16,796 bases of DNA, from the NCBI GenBank assembly GCA_002862325.1, contig PKCT01000019.1:1-16796 (forward strand), in the 5' to 3' direction. This document shows positions 6,097 to 13,993 of this stretch, piece by piece. Numbering within the stretch: position 1 is the first letter of the stretch; each line of letters starts with the position of its first letter. Source of the DNA: Phycisphaerae bacterium. GTDB lineage: Bacteria; Planctomycetota; Phycisphaerae; Phycisphaerales; SM1A02. A program made the position numbers and the translations under genes. Under the pieces are notes generated by a model. That model had not been told where the DNA came from and made no database searches. It saw only the letters and a program-made list of their open reading frames with translations.

Positions 6097-6975
6097 TCAG
6101 CCGAATCGGCCCGAGACGTAGTCCTCGGTTTCCTTTTCCGACGGGTTGGTGAAGATCGTCTCGGTCTGGTTTCGTTCGATCAGGCGTCCCTCGTAGAAGA
6201 AGGCCGTTTCGTCGGAGACTCTCGCCGCCTGCTGCATGTTGTGGGTGACGATGACGATCGTGTACTGGTTCCGGAGTTCGCCGATGAGCGTCTCGATGGC
6301 CGTGGTCGAGCGTGGATCGAGCGCCGAGCAGGGTTCGTCCATGAGGAGGACCTCAGGGCCCACCGCGATCGCGCGGGCGATGCAGAGGCGCTGCTGCTGC
6401 CCGCCCGAGAGGCCGAGCGCCGACTGATGGAGCCGATCCTTGACCTCGTCCCAGATCGCCGCCTGACGAAGACTCTGTTCGACGAGCTCCGCGAGATCTC
6501 CGCGACTGTATCGACGGTGCAGTCGCGGACCGTAGGCGATGTTGTCGAAGATCGACTTCGGGAACGGATTCGGCTTCTGGAAGACCATGCCGACCCGTCG
6601 ACGCAGATCCACGACGTCGGTCTTCGACGAGAGGAGATCCGCTCCCATCAGGCGCAGGCTCCCCTCCGCCCGTGCCGAGTCGATCGTGTCGTTCATCCGA
6701 TTGAACCAGCGCAGAAGCGTCGACTTGCCGCAGCCGGAGGGACCGATGAACGCCGTGACTCGTCGCGTCGGGATGTCGAGTTCGATGTTCTTGAGGGCCT
6801 GGAACGAGTCGTACCAGCTGTTGAAGTCCCGGGTCTCGATGCAGATCGGCGTCGACTCGGTCGAGGCGGTGGCGTCGGTGGTGTTCGATGGGCTCGTCAC
6901 GTGGATTTCCGGCGCGGGTTGGCGGATCGCGACCTGCGGCCGGGGCATCTTCTTGGAGGTGGCGTCGGCGGTCAT
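6097..6975 (-). CDS. pstB: Phosphate ABC transporter ATP-binding protein PstB
   Basis: PstB is the ATPase of the high-affinity phosphate importer and works as a dimer under PstC and PstA. The 292 residues contain Walker A GPSGCGKST (78-86), the Q-loop Gln133 in VFQKPNPFP, the signature LSGGQQQR (189-196), Walker B VLLMDEP (209-215) and the switch His245. VFQKPNPFPKSI and NMQQAARVSD are characteristic of PstB within ABC ATPases. The first 43 or so residues are a polar Pro/Thr/Ser-rich extension absent from most PstB proteins. A start further in is possible, but none has a better ribosome site. The ATG at 6975 overlaps the pstA stop as ATGA, which supports this start and translational coupling. 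The frame remains open far upstream through pstA, but that translation is meaningless. Confidence 0.96.
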   Translation of the reverse strand: MTADATSKKMPRPQVAIRQPAPEIHVTSPSNTTDATASTESTPICIETRDFNSWYDSFQALKNIELDIPTRRVTAFIGPSGCGKSTLLRWFNRMNDTIDSARAEGSLRLMGADLLSSKTDVVDLRRRVGMVFQKPNPFPKSIFDNIAYGPRLHRRYSRGDLAELVEQSLRQAAIWDEVKDRLHQSALGLSGGQQQRLCIARAIAVGPEVLLMDEPCSALDPRSTTAIETLIGELRNQYTIVIVTHNMQQAARVSDETAFFYEGRLIERNQTETIFTNPSEKETEDYVSGRFG

Positions 6976-8207
6976 TGTAGGGGCCTCTGGAGCTTCTGAC
7001 GGATGAGAACGGCGATCGCGTTGAAGGCGAGGAGTGCACCGAGCAGGACGATGATGCCGGAGGCGGCGAGTTCGCGGAAGTCCTCCTGCCACCGGTTGGT
7101 CCAATTGTAGATCTGCATGGGCAGGACCGTGAAGTTGTCCATCAGGTTCGACGGGACGTCGGTGATGAACAGGGCCACGCCCAGGACCAGGATGGGGGCC
7201 GCCTCGCCGATCGCCCGGCTCATGGCCAGGATGGCTCCGGTCATGATCATGGGGATCGCGGCGGGAAGCGTCACCCGGTAGGTGGTCTGCCAGCGGGTCG
7301 CGCCCATGGCGAGGGAGCCGGCCCGAAGCGAGTTCGGAATGGCCCGCAGGGCCTCCTGGGAGCTGATGATCACGATCGGCAGCACCACCAGCATCAGGGT
7401 CAGACCGCCCGCGAGGACGGACTGGCCGAAGGGGAACTGGAGGTAGTACCACGGCCTCACGACTTCGAAGTCGGCGGGTTCCGCCGCGGAGTAGGCGTCG
7501 ATCGCGCCGACGGTCGCGGGATCGTCGGCGTCCTCGGGGACGACGCTCAGGGTCACGGGCGTCCAGCGGTCGGTGAAGATCAGTTCGCCGTCGGGCCCGT
7601 CCTCGATCTCCTCCACGTAGCCGATCGTGCCGTCGGCCAGCGTCGGCGCCTCGCCGCGGGCCGCGGCCGGGACCCGGATCGCCTCGCCGGTCACGTCGTA
7701 GTAGATCGCGTAGATCCGGCCGCCGACCTCCATCGAGGGGTCGAGGGCCGGACCGAAGAGACCGAACATCCGGACGAAGAGGGTGAGGCCGAGGATGCCG
7801 TAGACGATCGACGGCACGCCCGCGAGATTCGTGATGTTCAGTCGCACGAACCCGGTCACCCGGTTCTTCGGCGCGAACTCCTCGAGATAGACTGCGGTGG
7901 CCACGCCGATCGGCAGCGCGACGACCGCGCAGATCCCGGCGACCCAGACCGATCCCCAGAGCGGCGCCTTGATCCCCGCCTTGCTCGCGTCCCGCGAGGT
8001 GTAGCGGTCGATGAAGTCCCAGGAGAGTCCCGGGATCCCCTCGACGAGGACGCTCACGAGGAGGACGGCGAGGGCGAGGACCGCGATCGTGGTGATGCAC
8101 AGGCAGACGAGCAGGAAGCCGCGGTCGAACAGGCGACGACGATCCTGCCGGCGGGCCGTCCCGCGGCCGAGGACGTCCTGGAGGAGTCGGTGGTCGGCGG
8201 CGCTCAT
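6972..8207 (-). CDS. pstA: Phosphate ABC transporter permease PstA, with a large periplasmic insertion
   Basis: PstA is one of the two membrane subunits of the phosphate importer. The 411 residues exceed the family's usual length of about 280-300. TM1 is at about 30-55, TM2 at 85-107 and TM3 at 130-148. The region 150-262 is then an inserted soluble segment with many Asp, Glu and aromatic residues and no membrane helix. TM4 (264-283), the cytoplasmic EAA-type loop SSQEALRAIPNSLRAGSLAMG (282-302, cited as a region), TM5 (about 318-345) and TM6 (about 383-402) follow. If the N-terminus is cytoplasmic, the insertion is on the outer face, where PstS docks. The ATG at 8207 overlaps the pstC stop as ATGA, and the stop overlaps the pstB start in the same way. 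The three genes are therefore tightly coupled. Confidence 0.94.
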   Translation of the reverse strand: MSAADHRLLQDVLGRGTARRQDRRRLFDRGFLLVCLCITTIAVLALAVLLVSVLVEGIPGLSWDFIDRYTSRDASKAGIKAPLWGSVWVAGICAVVALPIGVATAVYLEEFAPKNRVTGFVRLNITNLAGVPSIVYGILGLTLFVRMFGLFGPALDPSMEVGGRIYAIYYDVTGEAIRVPAAARGEAPTLADGTIGYVEEIEDGPDGELIFTDRWTPVTLSVVPEDADDPATVGAIDAYSAAEPADFEVVRPWYYLQFPFGQSVLAGGLTLMLVVLPIVIISSQEALRAIPNSLRAGSLAMGATRWQTTYRVTLPAAIPMIMTGAILAMSRAIGEAAPILVLGVALFITDVPSNLMDNFTVLPMQIYNWTNRWQEDFRELAASGIIVLLGALLAFNAIAVLIRQKLQRPLQ

Positions 8208-9178
8208 TCGTACTCCTCCCGGAACCGCGCGAGGATGCGGTAGCCCGCGATCGTCATGCAGAGGGTCATCAGGAAGAGCACGCCGGCGACCGCGAAGCTG
8301 GACTTGTACTCCACGCCGGTCGCGGGGGCGTCGCCGAGGAAGATCTGCACCATGTACGCGGTCATGGTCTGGACCTGGTCCCAGGGCAGGATCGTGAGAT
8401 GGGCGAGGCCGCCCGCGGCCAGGGCGACGATCATCGTCTCACCGATCGCCCGGGTGATCGCGAGCAGGTAGGACGCCATGATGCCGCCCAGCGCACCCGG
8501 CACGACCACCCGCACGGAGGTGTCGAACCGCGTCGAGCCGAGGGCGTAGGCGCCGTCGCGAAGACCGCGTGGCACGGCTCGGAGGGCGTCTTCGGAGAGG
8601 CTGATCACGATGGGAAGGATCATGATTCCCACGGCGATGCCGGCCGCGCCGGCGCTGTAGGTCCCGAAGAGACGATCGCCGGTCAGGAATTCGCTGGTCG
8701 CCTGCAGCGAGGGGGCGATGATGATGACCGCGAAGAAGCCGTAGACGACGGTGGGAATGCCGGCCAGGATCTCGAGCACCGGCTTGAGCACGGCTCGAAC
8801 TCGCGAGGGCGCATACTCACTCAGGAAGATCGCCGTGACGAGCCCGATGGGCAGGGCGAAGATCGCCGCGACCAGCGTGACCAGAAGGGTGCCGGCGACC
8901 AGCGGCCAGATGCCGAAGCTCTTGGTCTCCCCGAGCATCGGACTCCACTGCGTCGTGAAGAGGAACTCGGAGATGGAGACCTCGGCGAAGAATCGCCCGG
9001 TCTCGAAGGCCAGGATTCCGATGATGAGGGCCGTGATGATCAGCGTGAAGCTGGTGCAGAGCACCAGCGCGGTCTTCACCAGGATCTCCGACAGGTCCCT
9101 CCACAGCCGACGACGGGGCTTGCCCCGCTGCGTCAGCTGGTCGAGGGACGTCGAGATTCCAGGATCGAGCGAACTCAT
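8204..9178 (-). CDS. pstC: Phosphate ABC transporter permease PstC
   Basis: PstC pairs with PstA to form the phosphate channel in the cytoplasmic membrane. The 324 residues have the normal length and six predicted membrane segments. The first is at about 33-57 and the last at about 295-315. The core IFALPIGLVTAIFLSEYAP (106-124) and LEILAGIPTVVYGFFAV (135-151) are typical of PstC. The cytoplasmic EAA-type loop runs from SEDALRAVPRGLRDGAYALG (195-214). ITRAIGETMIV (241-251) matches the conserved helix after that loop. The gene starts 36 bp after the pstS stop and its stop overlaps the pstA start. There is no clear ribosome-binding site, so it may depend on coupling. Identity as PstC rather than PstA rests on the gene order and the EYAP motif. 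Confidence 0.94.
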   Translation of the reverse strand: MSSLDPGISTSLDQLTQRGKPRRRLWRDLSEILVKTALVLCTSFTLIITALIIGILAFETGRFFAEVSISEFLFTTQWSPMLGETKSFGIWPLVAGTLLVTLVAAIFALPIGLVTAIFLSEYAPSRVRAVLKPVLEILAGIPTVVYGFFAVIIIAPSLQATSEFLTGDRLFGTYSAGAAGIAVGIMILPIVISLSEDALRAVPRGLRDGAYALGSTRFDTSVRVVVPGALGGIMASYLLAITRAIGETMIVALAAGGLAHLTILPWDQVQTMTAYMVQIFLGDAPATGVEYKSSFAVAGVLFLMTLCMTIAGYRILARFREEYE

Positions 9179-9214
9179 GCTGATGTGGACGTTACCCAGT
9201 CGGAGCTGCGGGGG

Positions 9215-10219
9215 TCAGCGATAGATGTCGCTGAGGGCCCCGTGCTTGGCGGAGCCGTCGGGATTCAGATACTGGGAGCCGTTGCGACGCTCCTTGAAGG
9301 CCTTCTTGGCCCGGCCGTAGAGCTCGGGAGGCAGGCCGACGTAGCCGACGCTCGCGGCGGCGGTCGGTGCGGTCTCGAGGAAGTACTCGACGAACGCTCT
9401 CACGTGCGGCTTGCGGGCGCTGCGGGCGTTCACGTAGATGAAGAGGGGGCGGCTGAAGGGGTTGTAGGCGCCGTTCTCGATCGTCGTGCTCTCGGGCATG
9501 ACGGCGCGGCCGTCGGCGTTGACCACGGGAAGCGCCCTGACCTTGTCCTTGTTCACGAGGTAGTACGCGACGCCGAAGAAGCCGATCGAACCCTTGTCGC
9601 CCGCGACGCCGCGAACGAGGATGTTGTCGTCCTCGGAGACGCTCATGTCGCTTCGGATCATGCCCTTCTTGCCCGCGACCACCTCCTTGAAGTAGTCGAA
9701 GGTTCCCGAGTCGGTTCCGGGCGAGTAGATCGCGATCGGAATCGCGGGCCATTCCGAACGGACATCCTGCCAGGTGGCGGCGGGGTCGTCGGTGAGGAAG
9801 ATCCGCTTGAGGTCGTCGACGGTGATCGAGTCGACCCAGTCGTTCTCCTTGTTCACCACGATGGTCAGGCCGTCGTAGGCCACGGGGATCTCGACGAACT
9901 CGATGCCGGCTTCCTTGCAGGTGCTGGCCTCCTTGGCCTTGATGGGACGCGACGCGTCGGAGATGTCGATTTCGTTCGCTGCGAATCGCTTGAACCCACC
10001 GCCGGTGCCCGATACCCCGACGGTGACCTTCACGTTCGGGGAGACCTCCTTGAAGGACTCGGCGACCGCCTCGGTGACGGGGTAGACGGTGGAGCTTCCG
10101 TCGATGCGGATGCTGCCGCGGAGCTTTCGTGCGTCCTGGGCGTCCGCCTCGGGAGTACCGGCAAGGAGAACCGCGGCGGCGGATACGAGCAGCATGCTGC
10201 GGAGGATCGTCTTGGTCAT
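9215..10219 (-). CDS. pstS: Periplasmic phosphate-binding protein PstS
   Basis: PstS captures phosphate outside the cytoplasmic membrane and delivers it to PstCA. From the ATG at 10219 the protein has 334 residues. A signal peptide covers about 1-27, with a basic start, a hydrophobic core (MLLVSAAAVLLAG) and an ADA cleavage motif before QDAR. Phosphate-contacting segments are IDGSSTVYPV (39-48), SGTGGGFKRF (70-79), DISDASRPI (85-93) and SPGTDSGTFDYF (166-177). There is no lipobox, so it is a soluble exported form. A GTG at 10231 would add four residues, but it abuts the only GGAG. The ATG has that GGAG about 11 nt upstream and is preferred. This is the first pst gene and is the likely target of PhoB through the 258-bp region upstream. 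Confidence 0.95.
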   Translation of the reverse strand: MTKTILRSMLLVSAAAVLLAGTPEADAQDARKLRGSIRIDGSSTVYPVTEAVAESFKEVSPNVKVTVGVSGTGGGFKRFAANEIDISDASRPIKAKEASTCKEAGIEFVEIPVAYDGLTIVVNKENDWVDSITVDDLKRIFLTDDPAATWQDVRSEWPAIPIAIYSPGTDSGTFDYFKEVVAGKKGMIRSDMSVSEDDNILVRGVAGDKGSIGFFGVAYYLVNKDKVRALPVVNADGRAVMPESTTIENGAYNPFSRPLFIYVNARSARKPHVRAFVEYFLETAPTAAASVGYVGLPPELYGRAKKAFKERRNGSQYLNPDGSAKHGALSDIYR

Positions 10220-10477
10220 GGTGATAAGCACTCCAATGGAAACCCGGCAAAGAATTGGTTGCGTGGAGAAGTTGGGCGCGGCCCGTCACCGGAGACGGTT
10301 TGCCACGTGCCGGAACGCTACGGCTGGCATGCGGGCATTTGGTTTAGATTGTTTGAAAGAGATGGTCTTTGGCCTCTTTTCGGAACCGCGTCTGAATGAA
10401 CGGAGCGGGGGCCGATCGACGGTATTCCGGTGCTCTGGTGCCGCGGGACGACAGGAACCTACCGGGATCCGGGGGCG
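10220..10477 (-). promoter_or_regulatory. pstS upstream region
   Basis: This 258-bp gap between the phoR stop and pstS holds an AT-richer island at about 10335-10385 in otherwise GC-rich DNA. It also holds a candidate Pho box at 10381-10398. No -10 with good spacing to the box is obvious. TCTAAA, read on the minus strand within the island, is the nearest AT-rich candidate. No convincing intrinsic terminator for phoR was seen, so read-through from phoBR into pst is possible. Confidence 0.5.
10381..10398 (-). promoter_or_regulatory. Candidate Pho box upstream of pstS
   Basis: Read on the minus strand this is CATTCAG-ACGC-GGTTCCG. It has two 7-bp half-sites sharing the pattern xxTTCxG, separated by 4 bp, which gives the 11-bp period of classical PhoB sites. 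The strand matches pstS, and it lies about 160 bp before the start codon. A partly identical element lies upstream of phoB. The half-site sequence differs from the E. coli CTGTCAT, so this is inference. Confidence 0.38.
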
Positions 10478-11941
10478 TCAACTCCGATTCGACGCCGCAT
10501 CCACCGGGGCCTTGTCGGCCCGGCGTGGGATTTCGATCAGAAACGTCGATCCCGAGCCGAGTTGGCTCTCTACGCGCACGTGCCCCCCATGGGCGGCCGC
10601 AATGTGCTTCACGATGGCGAGCCCCAGCCCGGTTCCGCCGCTTTCGCGGCTTCGGGCGGTGTCGACCCGGTAGAAGCGTTCGAAGAGTCGGGGCACGTGG
10701 CGGGGGGCGATGCCCGGCCCATCGTCCTGCACCGACAGGAGGGTCCAGGTGCCGTTCCGCTCGCCGCGGATCGTGATCTCGCCGTCGGGATCACCGTAGC
10801 GAACGGCGTTCGAGAGGAGGTTGTCCATCGCCTGCTCGATCAGGTTGGTCACGCCCAAGAGTTCGAGATTCTCGACGCACTCCACGTGGATCCGGGCCCG
10901 TAGCTCCGAGGAATCGCCTCGATATCGGTCGGCGATGCGTTCGAGAAGTGGGCCGACGCGAATCACCTCTTGATCGAGATGCTGGTCCGCGTCCTCCAGG
11001 CTCGCCAACGAGAGCAGGTCCTCGATGATCTGGGCGAGGCGTTCGGCGTTTCGGTGCGCAATGGAGAAAAAACGTTCCCGATGCTCCGATTCGCTCGCAT
11101 CCAGATCCCTGATCGTCTCGAGGTATCCCAGCAGCGCCGTGATCGGCGTGCGCAGCTCGTGGCTGACGTTGCCCACGAACTCGGTGCGAGCCCGCTCGAG
11201 GTGTCGGAGATAGGTCGCGTCCTCCACGAGCAGGACGAAGCCGGTGACCTCGTTCTGGTCTCCATCGGGCATGATGGGGGCGACCGCGGTGGCGAGTTCC
11301 CGTTCGCTCTCGGGCGTGGAGAGCGACGATCGGAAGACGCGACGCTGCGCGCTCCGGGAGGACCGCGCGAGTTCGATCAGATCGTGGAGTTCCGGCTCCC
11401 AGACGATCTCAGCCAAGGCGGTGGATGGCGCAGGCGGCTCGTCGATGCTGAAGAGACGGCATGCGGCCCGATTCACGGCGTCGATCGACTCGTCTTCGCC
11501 GAGGACGATGACCCCGGAGGCCATCGACTCCATGATTAGTTGCTGCCTGCGCTCCCGGTTCTCCAGCGAGGAGATCCTCTTCGCCAGCTTCTCGAGCAGC
11601 TCGTTGACTTCGTTCGCGACCTCCTGGAGCCCGGGATCGTCGGGAAGCGGGACCCGGAGTCTCGGGGCGTGATCCGGATCCCGGCGTGACAGTGCACGTA
11701 AGTCTCCGGCGAGTCGTACGCGACTCCGCCGCTCTCGACCCCTCAGGAACCAGGCGGCCGCCGCGACGAGGATGCCGACCACGCTGCCCAGAAGGATGGA
11801 GGCGGTCCAGCTGCCACCCGTGGTGCTCTGCTCCGAGGCGGCGAAGAGCCGGATGGCCACGAGGCCGGACGCACCCGCCGCCAGCCCGAGCGCGATCGCA
11901 TGAACGGGGGTGCTTTTCTGGGGAGGCGGGGTGGGGGGCAT
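10478..11941 (-). CDS. phoR: Phosphate regulon sensor histidine kinase PhoR
   Basis: PhoR autophosphorylates on His and passes the phosphate to PhoB when phosphate is scarce. The 487 residues begin with a Pro-rich start and two membrane segments (about 14-35 and 45-66) with a very short outside loop. This fits a sensor that listens to Pst/PhoU rather than to an outside ligand. A linker helix follows to about 130. A PAS domain spans about 132-245 (SMASGVIVLGEDESIDAVN). The HisKA domain has NVSHELRTP with His261. The HATPase domain has DNLLSNAVRYGD (N-box, 373-384), DDGPGI (406-411) and GGTGLGLAIVKHI (435-447). The gene starts 39 bp after the phoB stop. The assignment as PhoR rests on the architecture and on its place between phoB and pst. 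The ATG has no Shine-Dalgarno sequence. Confidence 0.92.
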   Translation of the reverse strand: MPPTPPPQKSTPVHAIALGLAAGASGLVAIRLFAASEQSTTGGSWTASILLGSVVGILVAAAAWFLRGRERRSRVRLAGDLRALSRRDPDHAPRLRVPLPDDPGLQEVANEVNELLEKLAKRISSLENRERRQQLIMESMASGVIVLGEDESIDAVNRAACRLFSIDEPPAPSTALAEIVWEPELHDLIELARSSRSAQRRVFRSSLSTPESERELATAVAPIMPDGDQNEVTGFVLLVEDATYLRHLERARTEFVGNVSHELRTPITALLGYLETIRDLDASESEHRERFFSIAHRNAERLAQIIEDLLSLASLEDADQHLDQEVIRVGPLLERIADRYRGDSSELRARIHVECVENLELLGVTNLIEQAMDNLLSNAVRYGDPDGEITIRGERNGTWTLLSVQDDGPGIAPRHVPRLFERFYRVDTARSRESGGTGLGLAIVKHIAAAHGGHVRVESQLGSGSTFLIEIPRRADKAPVDAASNRS

Positions 11942-11980
11942 GGGGACAGTATGACGGACGCCGGCGGGGCCGTCAGTCGG

Positions 11981-12694
11981 TCACGTCACCTCTCCCGCCG
12001 GTGCGGAGAACCGATAGCCGACCCCGCGAACCGTCTCGATGAGCGTCCCGAGTTCGCCGAGCTTTCGACGCACCGCGGTGACATGCACGTCGACCGTGCG
12101 GCTCGAAAGGATCGTGGAGCGACCGTGCACCGCCGCGATGATCTGGTCGCGCGAGCGGACGTACCCGGGCTTGGAGGCGAGGTGGCGAAGCAGACTGAAC
12201 TCCGTGAGCGTCAGGTCGATGGGATTCCCGTCGATCTCAACCACGTGCCGCTCGACGTCGATCAGGAGTCTTCCGTCCGCTCGCGTCCAGCGCTTCGCCA
12301 ATCGCTCGTTGCTTGCAACGGTGCGCTGGGTTCGACGCAGGGCGTTCTTGACGCGAGCCACGAGGACCTTGGGGCTGAACGGCTTCACGACGTAGTCGTC
12401 CGCACCGAGTTCGATGCCCGTGATCACATCCGTGTCGTCGCTCTTGGCGGTCACCATGATCACCGGAACGTCCTTGGTGTCCACGTTTGACTTGAGTCGT
12501 CGGCAGATCTCGAATCCATCGAGGTCCGGGAGCATCAGGTCCAGCACCACCAGGTCGGGTGGATTCGCGGAGGCCTTCTCGAGCGCGATTCGTCCCGAAT
12601 GGACGATGTCGCTGCGTAGGCCCTCCCGGCCCAAATGGAACTCGATCAGCTCCGCGATCTCGGGTTCGTCTTCGACGATCAGGACGTCAGGCAT
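11981..12694 (-). CDS. phoB: Phosphate regulon response regulator PhoB (OmpR/PhoB family)
   Basis: This DNA-binding response regulator has 237 residues. The receiver domain (1-120) has acidic residues E8 and D9, phosphoacceptor D52 in LVVLDLMLPDLDG, T82 and K104 in VVKPFSP. A winged-helix output domain (about 135-232) has LTLTEFSLLRHLASKPG, VDVHVTAVRRKLG and the closing TVRGVGYRF. These are hallmark elements of the OmpR/PhoB class. The start at 12694 is fixed by AGGAG (12706-12702) 7 nt upstream and by the MPDVLIVEDEP start. The frame is open further upstream to 12760 but is not family-like there. It is followed by phoR after 39 bp and then by the pst genes, which makes the PhoB assignment strong. 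It probably activates pstS, and perhaps its own gene. Confidence 0.94.
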   Translation of the reverse strand: MPDVLIVEDEPEIAELIEFHLGREGLRSDIVHSGRIALEKASANPPDLVVLDLMLPDLDGFEICRRLKSNVDTKDVPVIMVTAKSDDTDVITGIELGADDYVVKPFSPKVLVARVKNALRRTQRTVASNERLAKRWTRADGRLLIDVERHVVEIDGNPIDLTLTEFSLLRHLASKPGYVRSRDQIIAAVHGRSTILSSRTVDVHVTAVRRKLGELGTLIETVRGVGYRFSAPAGEVT

Positions 12695-12757
12695 GCACGC
12701 GCTCCTGCTTGAGGCCCACGGATTCTCTCCGCTCCCGGGACGGTCATGCAGTGCTCG

Positions 12758-12793
12758 CATTCAGATTTCGTTCGGATCGCGCAAATTCGAATG
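12758..12793. promoter_or_regulatory. Repeat element upstream of phoB, candidate Pho box and imperfect inverted repeat
   Basis: On the plus strand 12758-12775 reads CATTCAG-ATTT-CGTTCGG, with two 7-bp half-sites of pattern xxTTCxG at an 11-bp period. The segment 12758-12768 also forms an imperfect inverted repeat, 9 of 11 bases, with 12783-12793 (AAATTCGAATG). The element lies 64-99 bp upstream of the phoB ATG. The Pho-box-like part faces away from phoB, which is unusual for an activator site, so autoregulation is only a possibility. Confidence 0.35.
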
Positions 12794-12805
12794 GTGGGAG
12801 CGCAC

Positions 12806-13954
12806 TCAGCTTCGCCGAGGTCCGATCCAGGAGCCGCTCGGGGGTATCGCGTCGTCGCGTCCCGTCGTACGGGGGGTCGTGATGTCGAGCCCATCCATCG
12901 CCAGAAGTCCGAGTATCGCCATGTCGACGGCTTCACGGGCTTCGGCCGGCACGTCGATCGCATCCGTCGACTCGACCTGCAGACCGGGCTGTCCGGTCGT
13001 TGCCCGATCACGGAACGCTTCGACGAGTCCCGAGTTTCGGACCCCGCCACCGGCCAGGAGCACTCGGCCGAGTTCCGGGAGTCGATGGGTTTCGATCTTC
13101 GCGTTGATGCCTTCGAGCACCACGGTGGCGACGACGCGGGCGAGCGAGGCCAGCAGATTCGGAACGTCGTCGTGCGCCCTCGCGTCTTCGGCGAGGCTTC
13201 GAACCACCTCAATGGCATCGTCGCCGTCGCCGCCACTGCGGGCATCGTCGAGAATCGAGGCGAGGCGCGGCAGGAGCGACGCGACGAGATTCGCCTCGGG
13301 CGTTCCCGCGGCGGTGACGCGCCCATCCTCGTCGTAGGGGCGGTCGAGTCCGTGGCGGCTCGCCGTGTCGAGCAGGTGGTTGCACGGGCAGCAGTCGAAT
13401 CCGATGGCGGATGCGGGATCGGTGGACGGCAGGAGCGTGACGTTCGCGAAGCCCCCGAGATTGACGATGGCCACCGTCGAGTCGGAGAGGAGTTGTCTCC
13501 GGAACAGGATCGCGTCCGCCCGGGGCGTGATGGGAGCCCCTTCGCCCCCCGCGATGAGATCGGCCGACCGCAGATCCGAGACGACCGGGCACCGGCAGGC
13601 CTCGAGGATCGGCCAGGGGTCGATCAGCTGCCACGAAAGCGGGGGCGCATGGTGGACGGTCTGCCCGTGCACGGCCACCAGATCGAAGGCGATGTCCTCG
13701 AACGCGTCGCGCACGACCTCGGCGTGCAGTCTGCCGAAATCGTGGGCGAGCCGTCCGATCTCCGATGCAGTCCGCGGTTCGCCGTGGGCGAACGCCTTCA
13801 GGCCTTCCAGGTCGTCCGGCCAGGGCCGGTGCACGTGGCGAACGACCTCGACCTCGAGGTCGTCGCCCCGACCGAGGCCTCGGATCGCTGCCGCATCGAT
13901 ACCGTCGAGGCTCGTTCCGGTCATGAATCCCAGGGCGAACCGCTCGTCCGACAT
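12806..13954 (-). CDS. anmK: Divergent anhydro-N-acetylmuramic acid kinase family protein
   Basis: AnmK proteins cleave and phosphorylate anhydro-MurNAc to MurNAc 6-phosphate in peptidoglycan recycling. The 382 residues show the family start GFMTGTSLDGID (9-20), HGQT (96-99), GEGAPITPRAD (137-147), NLGGFANVT (165-173), an FD motif near 186, an AGGGVRN segment (301-307) and EAREAVDMAILG (338-349). Two expected motifs are altered. DTGPGN reads DCCPCN (187-192), and the usual PKSTGRE-like segment after PYDEDG is not visible. The first Asp of DTGPGN, which I take to be catalytic by analogy with characterised AnmK, is kept as D187. No frameshift explains the difference. The ATG at 13954 has GGGAG 8 nt upstream. 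The gene stands 111 bp before phoB on the same strand and diverges from the epimerase gene. Family membership is firm; activity is less sure. Confidence 0.87.
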   Translation of the reverse strand: MSDERFALGFMTGTSLDGIDAAAIRGLGRGDDLEVEVVRHVHRPWPDDLEGLKAFAHGEPRTASEIGRLAHDFGRLHAEVVRDAFEDIAFDLVAVHGQTVHHAPPLSWQLIDPWPILEACRCPVVSDLRSADLIAGGEGAPITPRADAILFRRQLLSDSTVAIVNLGGFANVTLLPSTDPASAIGFDCCPCNHLLDTASRHGLDRPYDEDGRVTAAGTPEANLVASLLPRLASILDDARSGGDGDDAIEVVRSLAEDARAHDDVPNLLASLARVVATVVLEGINAKIETHRLPELGRVLLAGGGVRNSGLVEAFRDRATTGQPGLQVESTDAIDVPAEAREAVDMAILGLLAMDGLDITTPRTTGRDDAIPPSGSWIGPRRS

Positions 13955-13993
13955 GGCAGGTACTCCCGGGGTGGAGGATCGTCCGCGGCCGAT

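Noticed and set aside
5305..6999. A 1.7-kb open frame on the plus strand opposite phoU and pstB
   Set aside because: It is a shadow of GC-rich coding DNA. The opposite strand has full PhoU and PstB motifs, and the plus-strand translation has no recognisable domain.
6976..8100. Extension of the pstB frame upstream across pstA
   Set aside because: The extra translation is Arg/Pro-rich noise. The ATGA overlap at 6972-6975 gives a natural start.
8399..10399. A 2-kb open frame on the plus strand opposite pstC and pstS
   Set aside because: It lacks any family motif and is strongly biased to Asp, Gly, Glu and Arg, as expected for an antisense frame. PstC and PstS on the minus strand are unambiguous.
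10456..10481. Promoter-like TTGACG and TAGGTT on the minus strand after phoR
   Set aside because: The spacer is only 14 bp, too short for a normal sigma70 promoter.
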